From: a virus
DNA length: 52,363 bases
Strand: one strand, 5' to 3'
IMG/VR virus record: IMGVR_UViG_3300037069_001879
Location: 1 to 52,363 of that record
Shown here: piece by piece, positions 17,344-25,267 of the stretch
Layout: each line of letters begins with the position of its first letter
Position numbering within the stretch: the stretch's first letter is position 1
Program-made: the position numbers and the translations under genes
Notes under the pieces: model-generated
What the model was told of the DNA's origin: nothing
Database searches by the model: none
Seen by the model: only the letters and a program-made list of their open reading frames with translations

Positions 17344-17372
17344 CAAACATAATTTATTTTTTAATAACCAAA
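17344..17372 (-). promoter_or_regulatory. Promoter for major capsid gene (Bacteroidota type)
   Basis: The minus strand has TTTG (17372-17369), a 17-bp spacer and TATGTTTG (17351-17344), a perfect match to the TAnnTTTG -7 box. Transcription would start near 17337-17341, giving a leader of about 115 nt. Confidence 0.7.
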
Positions 17373-17380
17373 GAATTTTT

Positions 17381-18331
17381 TTACCTCAAAGGTAATTTTT
17401 CTCCAAGCTTGGTATAAATCTTATTAAATTCCTCGCTGTCTGCTAACAAACCAAGCTTGGACAAGTATTCGTGTAGCTGCGTTTTGGTTTTAACTTCGGC
17501 AGGTACACTGGTCACGTCTGTGATCTTTCCTGTGGCGTCTTTCACTACACCTTCGGATGCCTGCTGCTGTTGCTGTTGCTCCTGCTTGGTGCCTGTGCCT
17601 GTTAACACACGCGCTTTATCAATAAGATCGGCTAAACGCTCTTTCAGCTCAGCCTCAATAGTTACGGGTTGGTAGGTTGCAGGGTCAAGTTTTGGCGCGC
17701 CTTGCGCGTCGAGGATAACAAGTTCGGTTTTGCCGCCTATCTCAACCTCTTTCATTGACTTTTTAATGTCAGCGATAACCTTAGCCTCAGCGGCTTGTAT
17801 GGCAAATTCCGGCACACCGGGAATGTACGCGCCACGAATTTTGGCCATTCCTTTTTCGATCTCAAAGCCAAATTTAAGGTCGGTTATAATCGCGTCTTTC
17901 TGTTTAAGCTTGTCGCCCGCCGTTGTTTTTTCCGTGGTAAGCAGTCCCTCAAGTTGGGCGATACGCTGACGGTCGGCGGTATTTTTGTTTGGGTCAGCCT
18001 TGAGCTGCTCCAGCTCGGTTTTCATTTGGGTTAACGTTTGCTTGGTTGTACCAAACACGCGCTTTAAATACTCATGGTATTTTTCGTTTTCCAGTTTCGG
18101 CTCGCCTGAGGCTTCCAAAACATCCTTTTCGATACCGGTTGCAAACTCGAAAGTCTTGGCATCCACTTTTTGTTTTTCAAATCCCGATAAAAAGGTTGCC
18201 TCTTCGTCGGCTGTCCTAATTCTGTAATTGGCTTTTTCGCCGAAGGATTTGAGTTGTGCCGCAAGGGCAGGGTTGGCAGTTAAGGCTGCCTGGAGCTCGT
18301 CCGCTGTGAAGTTGTTTTCTGTAATTGGCAT
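17381..18331 (-). CDS. Capsid scaffold protein
   Basis: A 316-residue, highly charged, helix-rich protein (Lys, Glu, Ala, Gln), with a coiled coil at about residues 95-150 and a polyglutamine tract near residue 250. It lies immediately upstream of the major capsid gene, where scaffolds are encoded, and its composition is typical. The C-terminal 50 residues, which usually bind the coat protein, are predicted helical and basic. No protease motif is present. Confidence 0.75.
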   Translation of the reverse strand: MPITENNFTADELQAALTANPALAAQLKSFGEKANYRIRTADEEATFLSGFEKQKVDAKTFEFATGIEKDVLEASGEPKLENEKYHEYLKRVFGTTKQTLTQMKTELEQLKADPNKNTADRQRIAQLEGLLTTEKTTAGDKLKQKDAIITDLKFGFEIEKGMAKIRGAYIPGVPEFAIQAAEAKVIADIKKSMKEVEIGGKTELVILDAQGAPKLDPATYQPVTIEAELKERLADLIDKARVLTGTGTKQEQQQQQQASEGVVKDATGKITDVTSVPAEVKTKTQLHEYLSKLGLLADSEEFNKIYTKLGEKLPLR

Positions 18332-18358
18332 AATCTGTTTACTATCTCTTTTAAACTA

Positions 18359-18388
18359 AAATAGGACCGCAATTTACGGCCCTATTTC
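18359..18388 (-). terminator. Terminator between virion protein and scaffold genes
   Basis: Arms AATAGG-a-CCG and CGG-c-CCTATT pair with a single mismatch around a 7-nt loop. On the minus strand the stem is followed by TTTTAGTTTAAA. It lies between genes 18412-19122 and 17381-18331. Confidence 0.65.
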
Positions 18389-18411
18389 CATATTGTCAAT
18401 ACCAGCGGATT

Positions 18412-19122
18412 TTACTGCTGCTGACCTGCTGCTTTGTCTGCTTCCAATTTCTCAGCAGCCAGGAACGCGATCTTTTCCTCGGACATTTCGATAAGGTCAG
18501 CCTTTGTCCATTCAGGCTTTGGTGCCTCGCCGTAAAGCTCAGTATATTTTGCAGTCAGTTGATCCTTGTTCGCTTTTTTAAAGTCGAAAGGTACAACGGT
18601 TTCGCCGCCTGTGCCCTGAGTGCCTGCGCTCTGGGTGCTGGATGTGCTGTTGCCAGCTACGCCGGTTTTTTCCAACTGCTCGTCGCCAGGTTTACCTGCT
18701 GTGTTTTGCCCGTTTTCAAAGCCACCAGCTAATTTAGACTTATTGTCCTCGCTGTGGCGATCACCAAGCGACTGACCGCCCTGAGTTTGCGGGTTAAGGT
18801 TTGTATTGATACCGCTATCCTTGGGATCGTGCAAAACGGTAACCTTATAGCCTGCGAAGCCATTGGTTTCTTTCATCTGCTTAAACACCTTTGGTGAATA
18901 CTTTTGAATTTTGGGAACACCAAGCGGCTGCCCTGTGTGCGGGTCAAACTGAGGTATCTCTATTTTTGCATGGACCAGGTGTTTTTCGTGGCCGGGAAAT
19001 TCATAATCCGGATCCTCGGAACCTTTGGTATCGTTTTCAACATTACCATTATGCTGGTCGTGTTGGAGCTGGCGCATCTGCCCGTGGGTCAGGTTGTGAG
19101 CTTGAAATGGTTGCTTTTGCAT
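18412..19122 (-). CDS. Low-complexity virion-associated protein with C-terminal HeH/LEM-like motif
   Basis: A 236-residue hydrophilic protein. Residues 1-60 are His/Gln-rich. Residues 110-180 are Gly/Ser/Thr/Gln-rich and probably disordered. The C-terminal segment KKANKDQLTAKYTELYGEAPKPEWTKADLIEM resembles the short helix-extended-helix (HeH/LEM) folds found in phage head proteins. The annotated start gives a 74-bp overlap with the portal gene, and Met16 (19077) would reduce this to 29 bp. It sits between portal and scaffold and may be a head decoration or minor capsid protein. Confidence 0.6.
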   Translation of the reverse strand: MQKQPFQAHNLTHGQMRQLQHDQHNGNVENDTKGSEDPDYEFPGHEKHLVHAKIEIPQFDPHTGQPLGVPKIQKYSPKVFKQMKETNGFAGYKVTVLHDPKDSGINTNLNPQTQGGQSLGDRHSEDNKSKLAGGFENGQNTAGKPGDEQLEKTGVAGNSTSSTQSAGTQGTGGETVVPFDFKKANKDQLTAKYTELYGEAPKPEWTKADLIEMSEEKIAFLAAEKLEADKAAGQQQ

Positions 19123-20848
19123 ACTGTTGGAGTTTTAAATTTATGGCATTAATTTTACTTGCTTGATCTGTTTTCGAGCCAAATTCCACAATATTTATAT
19201 TTTCCCTCTCGAAACGGTCGATAAAACTATTAAAATTAATCTTAATAGCAAAATTAACCGCATCTATATTGTGGAGCCCTAATGTTGTTATTTGCGCAAT
19301 ACTGAGATCGGGCCAAGGTTCAAGTTGGTTTAAGACCTCGTTACGCTGTAGCGCCTCAGGATTGTTTCTGTTTTCGATCTTATTTGCAAGGTCGCGTATT
19401 TCTGCCAATTCGTACATCGGCTTGCCCGCGTTCTTTGCGTCAGCATAGCGTCCATTAAGGTCCTCTGCCCCGTGAAGGTAAAACTCGTCGCCTGAGCTAA
19501 TAGTGGAACCAAGATAATTACGGCGACCGTAACGCAGATAATTACAGGTGTCGTATATAAACTTGTCTGTAAGGTCTATGTTGGTTGCTATGCGTTGCAG
19601 GACATTCTGCTTGCTTTCGACGCTCTTTTGGACTTGCTTTTCATTCTGAGCCATGGCAGTTGGCTCAAGGTCTTGACCTACGCAAGTCAGGAAGGTGTCG
19701 TCCTCGAGATCGTCCAAATATGTCTTGCCATATTCCAGCTTGTCGTTGGATATTTCAGCAATATAAATTGGGTTTTTCATTAGGTCAACATCTTCGCCGT
19801 CCTTAGGAGCGTCAATGGTAACGCGGCTGCCTGGGCCTATTCCTTTACGCGCTGAGCAAGCTGGGCAGTCCTCCCAAACGCTCGTCGCTGCGTCCACGCC
19901 TGTCTGCATAATGCGTTCTACCTTACCACCTTCGCACATAGCGCCCTGATCGTTTTTGTAGTCGCAAACCTGTTTATAGGTAAAAATTATCGGGTAGTCA
20001 CCGTAAAGGCCGAGGTATTTAAAGCTGATATCCTTAAATAGGTACCAGTCAAGGTCGCCAAGCACGTTGGTAACAGGGCCGATCTTATCAATGAAGTTGC
20101 TGGACTTGCTTGCTGTTTTCCAAACGCCATTTGCAGGAACATAGCCTGGGCCGTCAACAACCACGCCCTGAGCGTCAAAGATTGAGTGTTGGCTTTCCAA
20201 TACCTTTTCCCACGTTGCGCCTTGTTCGGGCATTTTATATATCCTATAAAACTCGTCGTCCATTACGCACATTTGTGGCTTACCCTCGGTGTCTGTGATC
20301 TTATAAAACAGATATTCCAACTCCTCGTCCTCGTCAAAGGCGCAGTCGAAAACGCTGGATATTGAGATCAAAACAGGATAGGGCTCGGGGCGTGGCGTGA
20401 TCTGCTTTTGGGGCAGGTCGATAACCACAAAGGAGTTGAGTTGAGTTTTAACAGCCTCCCAACCTTTGGTCTGCATGTAGCTGCTAATTTTAACCTTTTG
20501 GTCGTACTCCTGAAAGTCGTTTAAAAGGGCAGGATCAATAAATTGCAGCTTTTTAATGCTGTTCATTGATTGAAACACCTTTTTAAGCTCAGTAAAGATA
20601 GATTGTGCCTGGCGGTTTGTGGGCAGTGGAACAGTTATCAGGCTGTTAAAGCGGTTCCATTTGTCTTGAGGGAGAATAGCCTGAACCCAAGCAATCCAGC
20701 GCCAAAACGCCTGGTTTAACTTGGTCTTATCCTGAACAGGCTCCGAGTGCATTACCAAACGCTGTTCTTGTCGAACGGCAAAAGAAATTTTATCCGAGTT
20801 TTTCGGGGCTGTTAATATCGCTTGTATTTGCTCCTCCGATAATCTCAT
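19049..20848 (-). CDS. Portal protein with inserted zinc ribbon
   Basis: A 599-residue protein between terminase and scaffold, the size and position of the portal, through which DNA enters and leaves the head. Residues 291-336 hold four cysteines (C295, C305, C328, C331) in a CxnC...CPAC arrangement typical of a zinc ribbon, which is not part of the standard portal core. The region after about residue 420 (KSVESKQNVLQRIATNIDLTDKFIYD) reads like the long stem and crown helices. The very C-terminus is Pro/Ala-rich. Both ends overlap neighbouring genes. I see no better candidate for portal in the genome. Confidence 0.8.
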   Translation of the reverse strand: MRLSEEQIQAILTAPKNSDKISFAVRQEQRLVMHSEPVQDKTKLNQAFWRWIAWVQAILPQDKWNRFNSLITVPLPTNRQAQSIFTELKKVFQSMNSIKKLQFIDPALLNDFQEYDQKVKISSYMQTKGWEAVKTQLNSFVVIDLPQKQITPRPEPYPVLISISSVFDCAFDEDEELEYLFYKITDTEGKPQMCVMDDEFYRIYKMPEQGATWEKVLESQHSIFDAQGVVVDGPGYVPANGVWKTASKSSNFIDKIGPVTNVLGDLDWYLFKDISFKYLGLYGDYPIIFTYKQVCDYKNDQGAMCEGGKVERIMQTGVDAATSVWEDCPACSARKGIGPGSRVTIDAPKDGEDVDLMKNPIYIAEISNDKLEYGKTYLDDLEDDTFLTCVGQDLEPTAMAQNEKQVQKSVESKQNVLQRIATNIDLTDKFIYDTCNYLRYGRRNYLGSTISSGDEFYLHGAEDLNGRYADAKNAGKPMYELAEIRDLANKIENRNNPEALQRNEVLNQLEPWPDLSIAQITTLGLHNIDAVNFAIKINFNSFIDRFERENINIVEFGSKTDQASKINAINLKLQQYAKATISSSQPDPRADAPAPTRPA

Positions 20849-21002
20849 GGTTTTTCTTTGACTTGGTTTGGCTTGCGTCTGTTTTCTGTTCCCAATGCGA
20901 AACGCCTAAACGTTTTTCCAAAGCAAGCAACCGTTCCGCGTGTTCAGGATGAAACTCCCGAGGTCCCAGTTGCTTGCTGTGTAGTGTGACTGTCTTTGCC
21001 AT
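20790..21002 (-). CDS. Small hypothetical protein before portal
   Basis: A 70-residue, very basic protein whose 3' end overlaps the portal start by 59 bp, suggesting coupled translation. It begins MAKTVTLHSKQLG, followed by a helix with HPEHAERLLALEKRLG and a hydrophilic tail. No family recognised. A small portal-assembly or head accessory protein is possible. Confidence 0.55.
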   Translation of the reverse strand: MAKTVTLHSKQLGPREFHPEHAERLLALEKRLGVSHWEQKTDASQTKSKKNHEIIGGANTSDINSPEKLG

Positions 21003-21004
21003 TA

Positions 21005-21640
21005 TTATTGGTGAATATCTACCAGTGGATCAAATGCGGTTGGAGTGTATACCTGTGCGTAGTCGTCCCAGTCAGGCAGCAGATCAAAACCAATTTGGGT
21101 CTTGTTACGAGCGTTAAAACCCTGTGACCCAACAGACGAAACGCGGAAGTTATTAACCGGGAAACCATATATATGGGTTGCGTCTTTACCCATTGCAATG
21201 ATTTGGCTAAAGCGATTAACCATGTACACCGATAACCCTGACTGTCCAAGCGCGTTGGGTATGCTCTCAGGTGTCAGGTTCTTTAAAGCGCGTTTAGTTA
21301 ATGAGTCCAAACCAGGTATCTCAGCAGTTACAGGCACAAAGCCTTCGCCGTTGTACTGAGGAATACCGTTAATGGTTGTGTTATCGTTACCACCTACCTG
21401 TATTGCAGTAGATTGAGGGATAACAAGCTCAGCGAATTTTGGAGTGGCTACTACTTTAGTGCTGTCGGCAGCGGTAAGCAGTGGAGTCCATGTGGCTAAA
21501 AGCAGGATGCTTGTTGCCGTGAACGGTGCGGCAGATTGCACACGCTGGAAGATTAGCATTATGATTTGGTCGAAATCAATTTGGCAACCCTCAGGTACAA
21601 TGTCTGCAATGGCAGCGGGAGCGGGGCAGGTTCTTAACAT
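21005..21640 (-). CDS. Abundant virion structural protein candidate (major tail or decoration protein)
   Basis: A 211-residue soluble, beta-rich protein with no signal peptide (the hydrophobic stretch at residues 42-55 is short). It is preceded by a strong-looking promoter and the same leader element as the major capsid gene, which implies high expression. Together with its place between lytic hydrolase and portal genes, this suggests an abundant virion protein such as the tail tube or a head decoration protein. Sequence alone does not tell which. Confidence 0.6.
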   Translation of the reverse strand: MLRTCPAPAAIADIVPEGCQIDFDQIIMLIFQRVQSAAPFTATSILLLATWTPLLTAADSTKVVATPKFAELVIPQSTAIQVGGNDNTTINGIPQYNGEGFVPVTAEIPGLDSLTKRALKNLTPESIPNALGQSGLSVYMVNRFSQIIAMGKDATHIYGFPVNNFRVSSVGSQGFNARNKTQIGFDLLPDWDDYAQVYTPTAFDPLVDIHQ

Positions 21641-21666
21641 TTTCTTAAATGATTAAATTAATTAAT

Positions 21667-21691
21667 AAATGGTTTTGGTTGTGCCTATCCC
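21667..21691 (-). promoter_or_regulatory. Leader element shared with the capsid gene
   Basis: This is the counterpart of 17253-17277: the same 25-nt length, GGGATAG at the 5' end and AAACCATTT at the 3' end on the mRNA, and a similar distance to the start codon. Confidence 0.5.
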
Positions 21692-21709
21692 GTTGCACCG
21701 ACTATGCTA

Positions 21710-21738
21710 CAAATATATAAAAATATTTAACAAACAAA
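21710..21738 (-). promoter_or_regulatory. Promoter for 21.6-kb structural gene
   Basis: Minus strand TTTG (21738-21735), a 17-bp AT-rich spacer, then TATATTTG (21717-21710), a perfect TAnnTTTG. The spacing is the same as in the major capsid promoter. The predicted leader is about 65 nt. Confidence 0.7.
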
Positions 21739-21753
21739 TTTTTTGGTTAAATT

Positions 21754-22290
21754 TTATTCGGGCATATAAACGCAGCCCAAATAGTTCAATCCGTTGACGG
21801 AGTGAGGCTTGTTGGTTGTGTGGTGGTTCTCAGCTACCTCGTCGCCGTTTCTCGAACCGTCAGTATTGGAGTTGCCCTCCGAGCTTGTAAACGAGGACGT
21901 ACCGTCGCAAGTAAGGCAGATACCCACATGGCCGTTTGTACCGTTACCTTCTACCCAAAACACCAGCGCGCCTGGGCGTGGTATTAAACCGGTTTTAAAT
22001 TCCTTCGACGCCTTAAAGTTCGTCCACATTTCGTGGGTTGACGCTGAGCAATATTTTTTAAGCAGCGCAAGGACGGTTGGGTTGTCAGCGTATGCATCAA
22101 ACAGCACACACATAACATAAAAACCACACCAGCTCGCCGTACGATAAAAGCCAACAGCTACCATCTTTTTAGCGAAGTCAATAACGCGACCTAAGGAGTC
22201 TTTCAGGTTGTTTTGAAATCCCAGGTTGGGAGATATTTCTTTTTCGCCCTTGTAAACTGAGCATAAGGCGAGGATTTTTGATACGTACAT
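21754..22290 (-). CDS. CHAP/NlpC-type cysteine peptidoglycan hydrolase
   Basis: A 178-residue protein with the core of a papain-like cell-wall amidase or peptidase: ASWCGFYVMCVL (catalytic Cys55), then PRPGALVFW and NGHVGICL with His121. This matches the CHAP/TIGR02594-like arrangement of Cys, a buried GDLVFW-type turn, and His. The family cleaves peptidoglycan peptide or amide bonds. There is no signal peptide. It is encoded between TerL and a structural gene, away from the holin-like gene, and is the second wall hydrolase in this phage. It could be the lysis enzyme or a virion-associated hydrolase. Confidence 0.8.
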   Translation of the reverse strand: MYVSKILALCSVYKGEKEISPNLGFQNNLKDSLGRVIDFAKKMVAVGFYRTASWCGFYVMCVLFDAYADNPTVLALLKKYCSASTHEMWTNFKASKEFKTGLIPRPGALVFWVEGNGTNGHVGICLTCDGTSSFTSSEGNSNTDGSRNGDEVAENHHTTNKPHSVNGLNYLGCVYMPE

Positions 22291-22328
22291 GGCTGATCTG
22301 TTTGGTTAAGTTAGAACAAATATGGAAA

Positions 22329-23861
22329 TTAATTTTCTACGGTCATACCTTTTCTTTCCGCGGTCAGCTCAAAAGCGTAACGCATCATTATGGTGTCTGC
22401 AAAGTCAGGCGACATGCCACCAAGTATATTTTTCTGTTCCTCTTTGTCGTTAATCTGCTTTTTGCCCTCTTTGTCGATCTCAGCGCGTTTAATCGCGAGG
22501 AGCTGCTTTTTAATCAGATCGCGAATTTCCCAAAGTTTGCCTCCGACCTTTACCTGTGTGCCAAGATAACCCGTAGTCGCTGAGTTGTCATATATCATAC
22601 AGGTTTCCCTGTTAAGGTTTATCCTGATCTGCCCTTTATTGATAATCTCCTCACAAACGCGGTAGTAACATTGCGTTTTAAAGTTCTTATAATTTTCCTT
22701 GATGCGGCTATCGGGATCCTTAACAGCAGGGTTACCGCCTTTGAAACCTTTATAGCCTCCAAGCGCAACGGCTCCACCACCAACGCCGTCCTGATCCACG
22801 ATAACGTCCGATTTCATAACGTTAAACTTGCGCCTCAGTCCCTCAATGCAAGTAACTATGTCGTTAACATCTGATTTGACGTACACGACAATATAAACCA
22901 CCTCCCAGCCTTTCCACACGAATATTACGCAAAGGTCGCGGCCAAAACGGGCAGCATCACACGTTATAAAGCGCCTTGGACGGTCATTCTGTTCAGGATA
23001 GTTGCTGTAAATGTCCTGCAAGCGCGGATAGTCAACCAACCCTAAGCCGTCCAGCCTGATCTTCCAGTTACCGTCAAGCAAGCGCGTTTTAATATCCTCA
23101 TCCTGTGATAAGAGGTTACCCAGGTAGCCAGGGTCAATGTCAAGCAGGATATTGTTTTCATAGATCGAACCAGGGATAAAGGATACTGACTTTATAAGGT
23201 CGCTCATATTCCTATCCCTCAGTTTTTCGTTATTGAAAATGTGCGGACATTTCTCTATGACCTCGCGAGGTGTATCGCCCCATACGTATCTGCCATTGTC
23301 CTGTATCATATAGCGTAACACGCCAGCGCGTTCAGGGATAGGAAATCCTGTTTCTTGGTTGATCCACCATTCGAGAAGCTCCGCCACCCAACTATCGGGG
23401 TCAGGGTTGCAACCAGCACGAATGTAAGGGCGGATGCCGCACTCAGACCTGTTCCTGCTGAGCATATAAAAAAACTGTTCCTTGGTGAAGTGGGTAAGCT
23501 CGTCAAAGCCAATAAGGCAGATTTGCGACCCTTGCCAGTCCAAAACGTTCTTGTCATACTCTAAGTGCGAAAACTTTAATTTGCAGCCAGCGGGGAAACG
23601 CCAGGTTAGTCTGCTTTCGATCGGCGTGGCTCCTACAAGTGGAAAGAGCTTCATGGACGTGTCCCAAAGGCCGCCTTCGCTCGTTATTTGCGGCGAGGTT
23701 CGACGAAAGTAAACCGCACCAAACTTTGGATTGTCTGCGTGTCGCAAGTACTCCATGAGCATCACGAATGTTTTACCGCAACCCGCTGAACCTCCCATTA
23801 TTAAAATGTCCGCTGGACTCGCAAGGGCAGCCTCCTGGAAACCGGGTTGGGGTTTAATCAT
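22329..23861 (-). CDS. terL: Terminase large subunit
   Basis: A 510-residue packaging motor. The N-terminal ATPase has Walker A GGSAGCGKT (residues 23-31) and Walker B ICLIGFDE (114-121). The C-terminal RNase-H-like nuclease has acidic residues at D302 (ITCDAARFGRD), D356 (VIVDQDGVGGG) and D489 (SPDFADT). All expected catalytic positions are present, so it should both translocate DNA and cut concatemers. The gene is preceded by a 250-bp regulatory stretch, while the small subunit lies about 6 kb away at 29643-30206. Confidence 0.96.
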   Translation of the reverse strand: MIKPQPGFQEAALASPADILIMGGSAGCGKTFVMLMEYLRHADNPKFGAVYFRRTSPQITSEGGLWDTSMKLFPLVGATPIESRLTWRFPAGCKLKFSHLEYDKNVLDWQGSQICLIGFDELTHFTKEQFFYMLSRNRSECGIRPYIRAGCNPDPDSWVAELLEWWINQETGFPIPERAGVLRYMIQDNGRYVWGDTPREVIEKCPHIFNNEKLRDRNMSDLIKSVSFIPGSIYENNILLDIDPGYLGNLLSQDEDIKTRLLDGNWKIRLDGLGLVDYPRLQDIYSNYPEQNDRPRRFITCDAARFGRDLCVIFVWKGWEVVYIVVYVKSDVNDIVTCIEGLRRKFNVMKSDVIVDQDGVGGGAVALGGYKGFKGGNPAVKDPDSRIKENYKNFKTQCYYRVCEEIINKGQIRINLNRETCMIYDNSATTGYLGTQVKVGGKLWEIRDLIKKQLLAIKRAEIDKEGKKQINDKEEQKNILGGMSPDFADTIMMRYAFELTAERKGMTVEN

Positions 23862-23878
23862 AGTTTACAAACATAATT

Positions 23879-23912
23879 AAAAAAGGCCTGCACGTGGGTA
23901 CAAACCTTTTTT
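23879..23912 (-). terminator. Hairpin with A/T flanks upstream of terL (possible bidirectional terminator)
   Basis: Eight-base arms AAAAAAGG (23879-23886) and CCTTTTTT (23905-23912) surround an 18-nt loop. U-runs would exist on both strands. It is only 18 bp from the terL start, so it may instead act in the leader of the terL mRNA. Confidence 0.5.
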
Positions 23913-23989
23913 ACTATCTCCCCATTTGTCGGAATCCTAAACAACATTGCTATGGATGATGCATATAACATTGCGGGTTGTCCGTAAAG

Positions 23990-24021
23990 CAAATGTAAAC
24001 AAAAAAGGGAGCGTTGGCAAA
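23990..24021 (-). promoter_or_regulatory. Candidate terL promoter
   Basis: Minus strand TTTG (24021-24018), a 20-bp spacer and TACATTTG (23997-23990) fit the TTTG/TAnnTTTG consensus. The element overlaps the terminator hairpin at 24004-24043, so upstream transcription would end where the new transcript begins. Confidence 0.5.
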
Positions 24022-24043
24022 TCTGCTACCTACGCATCCCTTT
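24004..24043 (-). terminator. Terminator after the small accessory operon
   Basis: AAAGGGA-GCG pairs with CGC-a-TCCCTTT with one bulged base. On the minus strand the stem runs into TTTTTTG. It closes the leftward gene cluster that ends at 24113. Confidence 0.65.
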
Positions 24044-24112
24044 CGGTCATTTACGCTAAAAATGAGTTCCTTCAAATATACTGCATTGCAAATGTATATT
24101 CCTAATAATTTA

Positions 24113-24319
24113 TTAGACCGCCGTGGCTGAATACGCCATTGCCGAGTACGCGGACTTGTCTTTGTAAACATAGCCGTAAATACTAAACGCCTGGTCTATG
24201 GCGTCCTGCTCGTTTTCTGCTTTAAACGTGGCGGGCCTAATCTGCGGTTCCTCCATGGCGGTCAAACAAGGAGCTTTTTGACCTTTGATTTCGATAAAAA
24301 CATTCCAATTAATTGTCAT
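24113..24319 (-). CDS. Small hypothetical protein
   Basis: A 68-residue protein and the last gene of a leftward cluster of overlapping small genes, with its start 11 bp inside the upstream gene. It contains a hydrophilic segment, ATFKAENEQDAIDQAF, and a short Tyr/Ala-rich tail. A terminator follows. No family recognised. Confidence 0.55.
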   Translation of the reverse strand: MTINWNVFIEIKGQKAPCLTAMEEPQIRPATFKAENEQDAIDQAFSIYGYVYKDKSAYSAMAYSATAV

Positions 24320-24707
24320 GGTGCTTATATTTTGGTTTATGTGTGTGCAGGTTAAACTGCTTATTTACCTTGTCGATCATTTCGGACAAGGTTTCAGTGG
24401 ACATACCAAGTATGCCCGGTCCATTCAGGGCTCTCATTAAAACGGCGCGTAACAATAACAACTCGTCAGCGTCGAACAGCGCGCCGCTCAGCTCGTCAAA
24501 GGCAAACGCTTTAAGCTCGCCCAGGAAGATAACCTTATCTGAGTGCGCCTTTATCCACTCAATGTCCTCGAGGTGTTTTTCCATTCCAGGCTCGTTTACT
24601 ATGGCAATCGTAAAATCATTACCGATCTCCTCATGGGGAAACAGTTTGGTAACGGTTCTGTAAAGTTGGTTCCAGGACGCGAAGCCCTCAGGTAGTTTTC
24701 TGTCCAT
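24309..24707 (-). CDS. Hypothetical protein (132 aa)
   Basis: An acidic, Leu-rich helical protein. The C-terminus is His/Lys-rich (THKPKYKHHDN). It overlaps the genes on both sides (11 and 20 bp), so translation is probably coupled through this small operon. There is no TM segment, signal or catalytic motif. Confidence 0.6.
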   Translation of the reverse strand: MDRKLPEGFASWNQLYRTVTKLFPHEEIGNDFTIAIVNEPGMEKHLEDIEWIKAHSDKVIFLGELKAFAFDELSGALFDADELLLLRAVLMRALNGPGILGMSTETLSEMIDKVNKQFNLHTHKPKYKHHDN

Positions 24708-25056
24708 TTATTTTGTTTTTGCTGGTTAATATCTCTTGAAAGTTTAAATATTTCTTGCAGGTGTAAACGCTGAAATACAGCGTCCAAAAGCCTGGTTTCT
24801 CGCCCTTTGTCAGAACGTCCTTAAGTTTCTTGCCTTCCCAACGCTGAGTTAAAAAGGTTATGTTAAAAAAGCCCGACACCTGTAATTTGCTTGGATCCTC
24901 CGTCTGCTCAACCATATAGGTCTTATCCTTTATGAAGTTGCCGCGTATTTCTACAATCTCGCAGGCTTGCTCAGGGTGTGCTGCCCAGCTCCAGGTGTCT
25001 TTACCGCTGGTCGTCGCGTTCGACTTGTAAATAAAAGTTCGCTTAGATTTTTCCAC
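24688..25056 (-). CDS. Hypothetical protein (122 aa)
   Basis: A basic protein with a Trp/Phe-rich middle (SWAAHPEQA, FFNITFLTQRWEG, FWTLYFSVYTCKKYL) and a Lys-rich C-terminus. It overlaps the upstream gene by 14 bp and the downstream gene by 20 bp. It looks like a small globular protein. No family recognised. Confidence 0.6.
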   Translation of the reverse strand: MEKSKRTFIYKSNATTSGKDTWSWAAHPEQACEIVEIRGNFIKDKTYMVEQTEDPSKLQVSGFFNITFLTQRWEGKKLKDVLTKGEKPGFWTLYFSVYTCKKYLNFQEILTSKNKINGQKTT

Positions 25057-25267
25057 CTTTAAGTGCTGCCTTTAAATTTTGGTCGTACACGCTGAGCACC
25101 TCGCTTGCAAGCTTTAGGATTTCATGGGCGCGGCTTTGATCGCGGCCATTGTTTGGTATCCTATATTGTGTTATGCACTGTTTTAAAGCAGCGACATAGT
25201 TAGCCAACAGCCCTGTGGGCATCAGGCGCAATGCCTTGTACAGGATTTGTTTTTCGATCTCTTCCAT
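25043..25267 (-). CDS. Hypothetical helical protein (74 aa)
   Basis: A helix-rich small protein (EEIEKQILYKALRLM, then SRAHEILKLASEVLSVYDQNLKAAL). It starts at ATG 25267, overlapping the upstream stop by one base (TAATG). It could be a small DNA-binding or regulatory protein, but no motif supports this. Confidence 0.6.
   Translation of the reverse strand: MEEIEKQILYKALRLMPTGLLANYVAALKQCITQYRIPNNGRDQSRAHEILKLASEVLSVYDQNLKAALKGGKI

Noticed and set aside
23950-24171. 73-codon minus-strand frame upstream of terL
   Set aside because: It covers the terminator hairpin and candidate promoter, overlaps gene 24113-24319 in another frame and looks non-coding.
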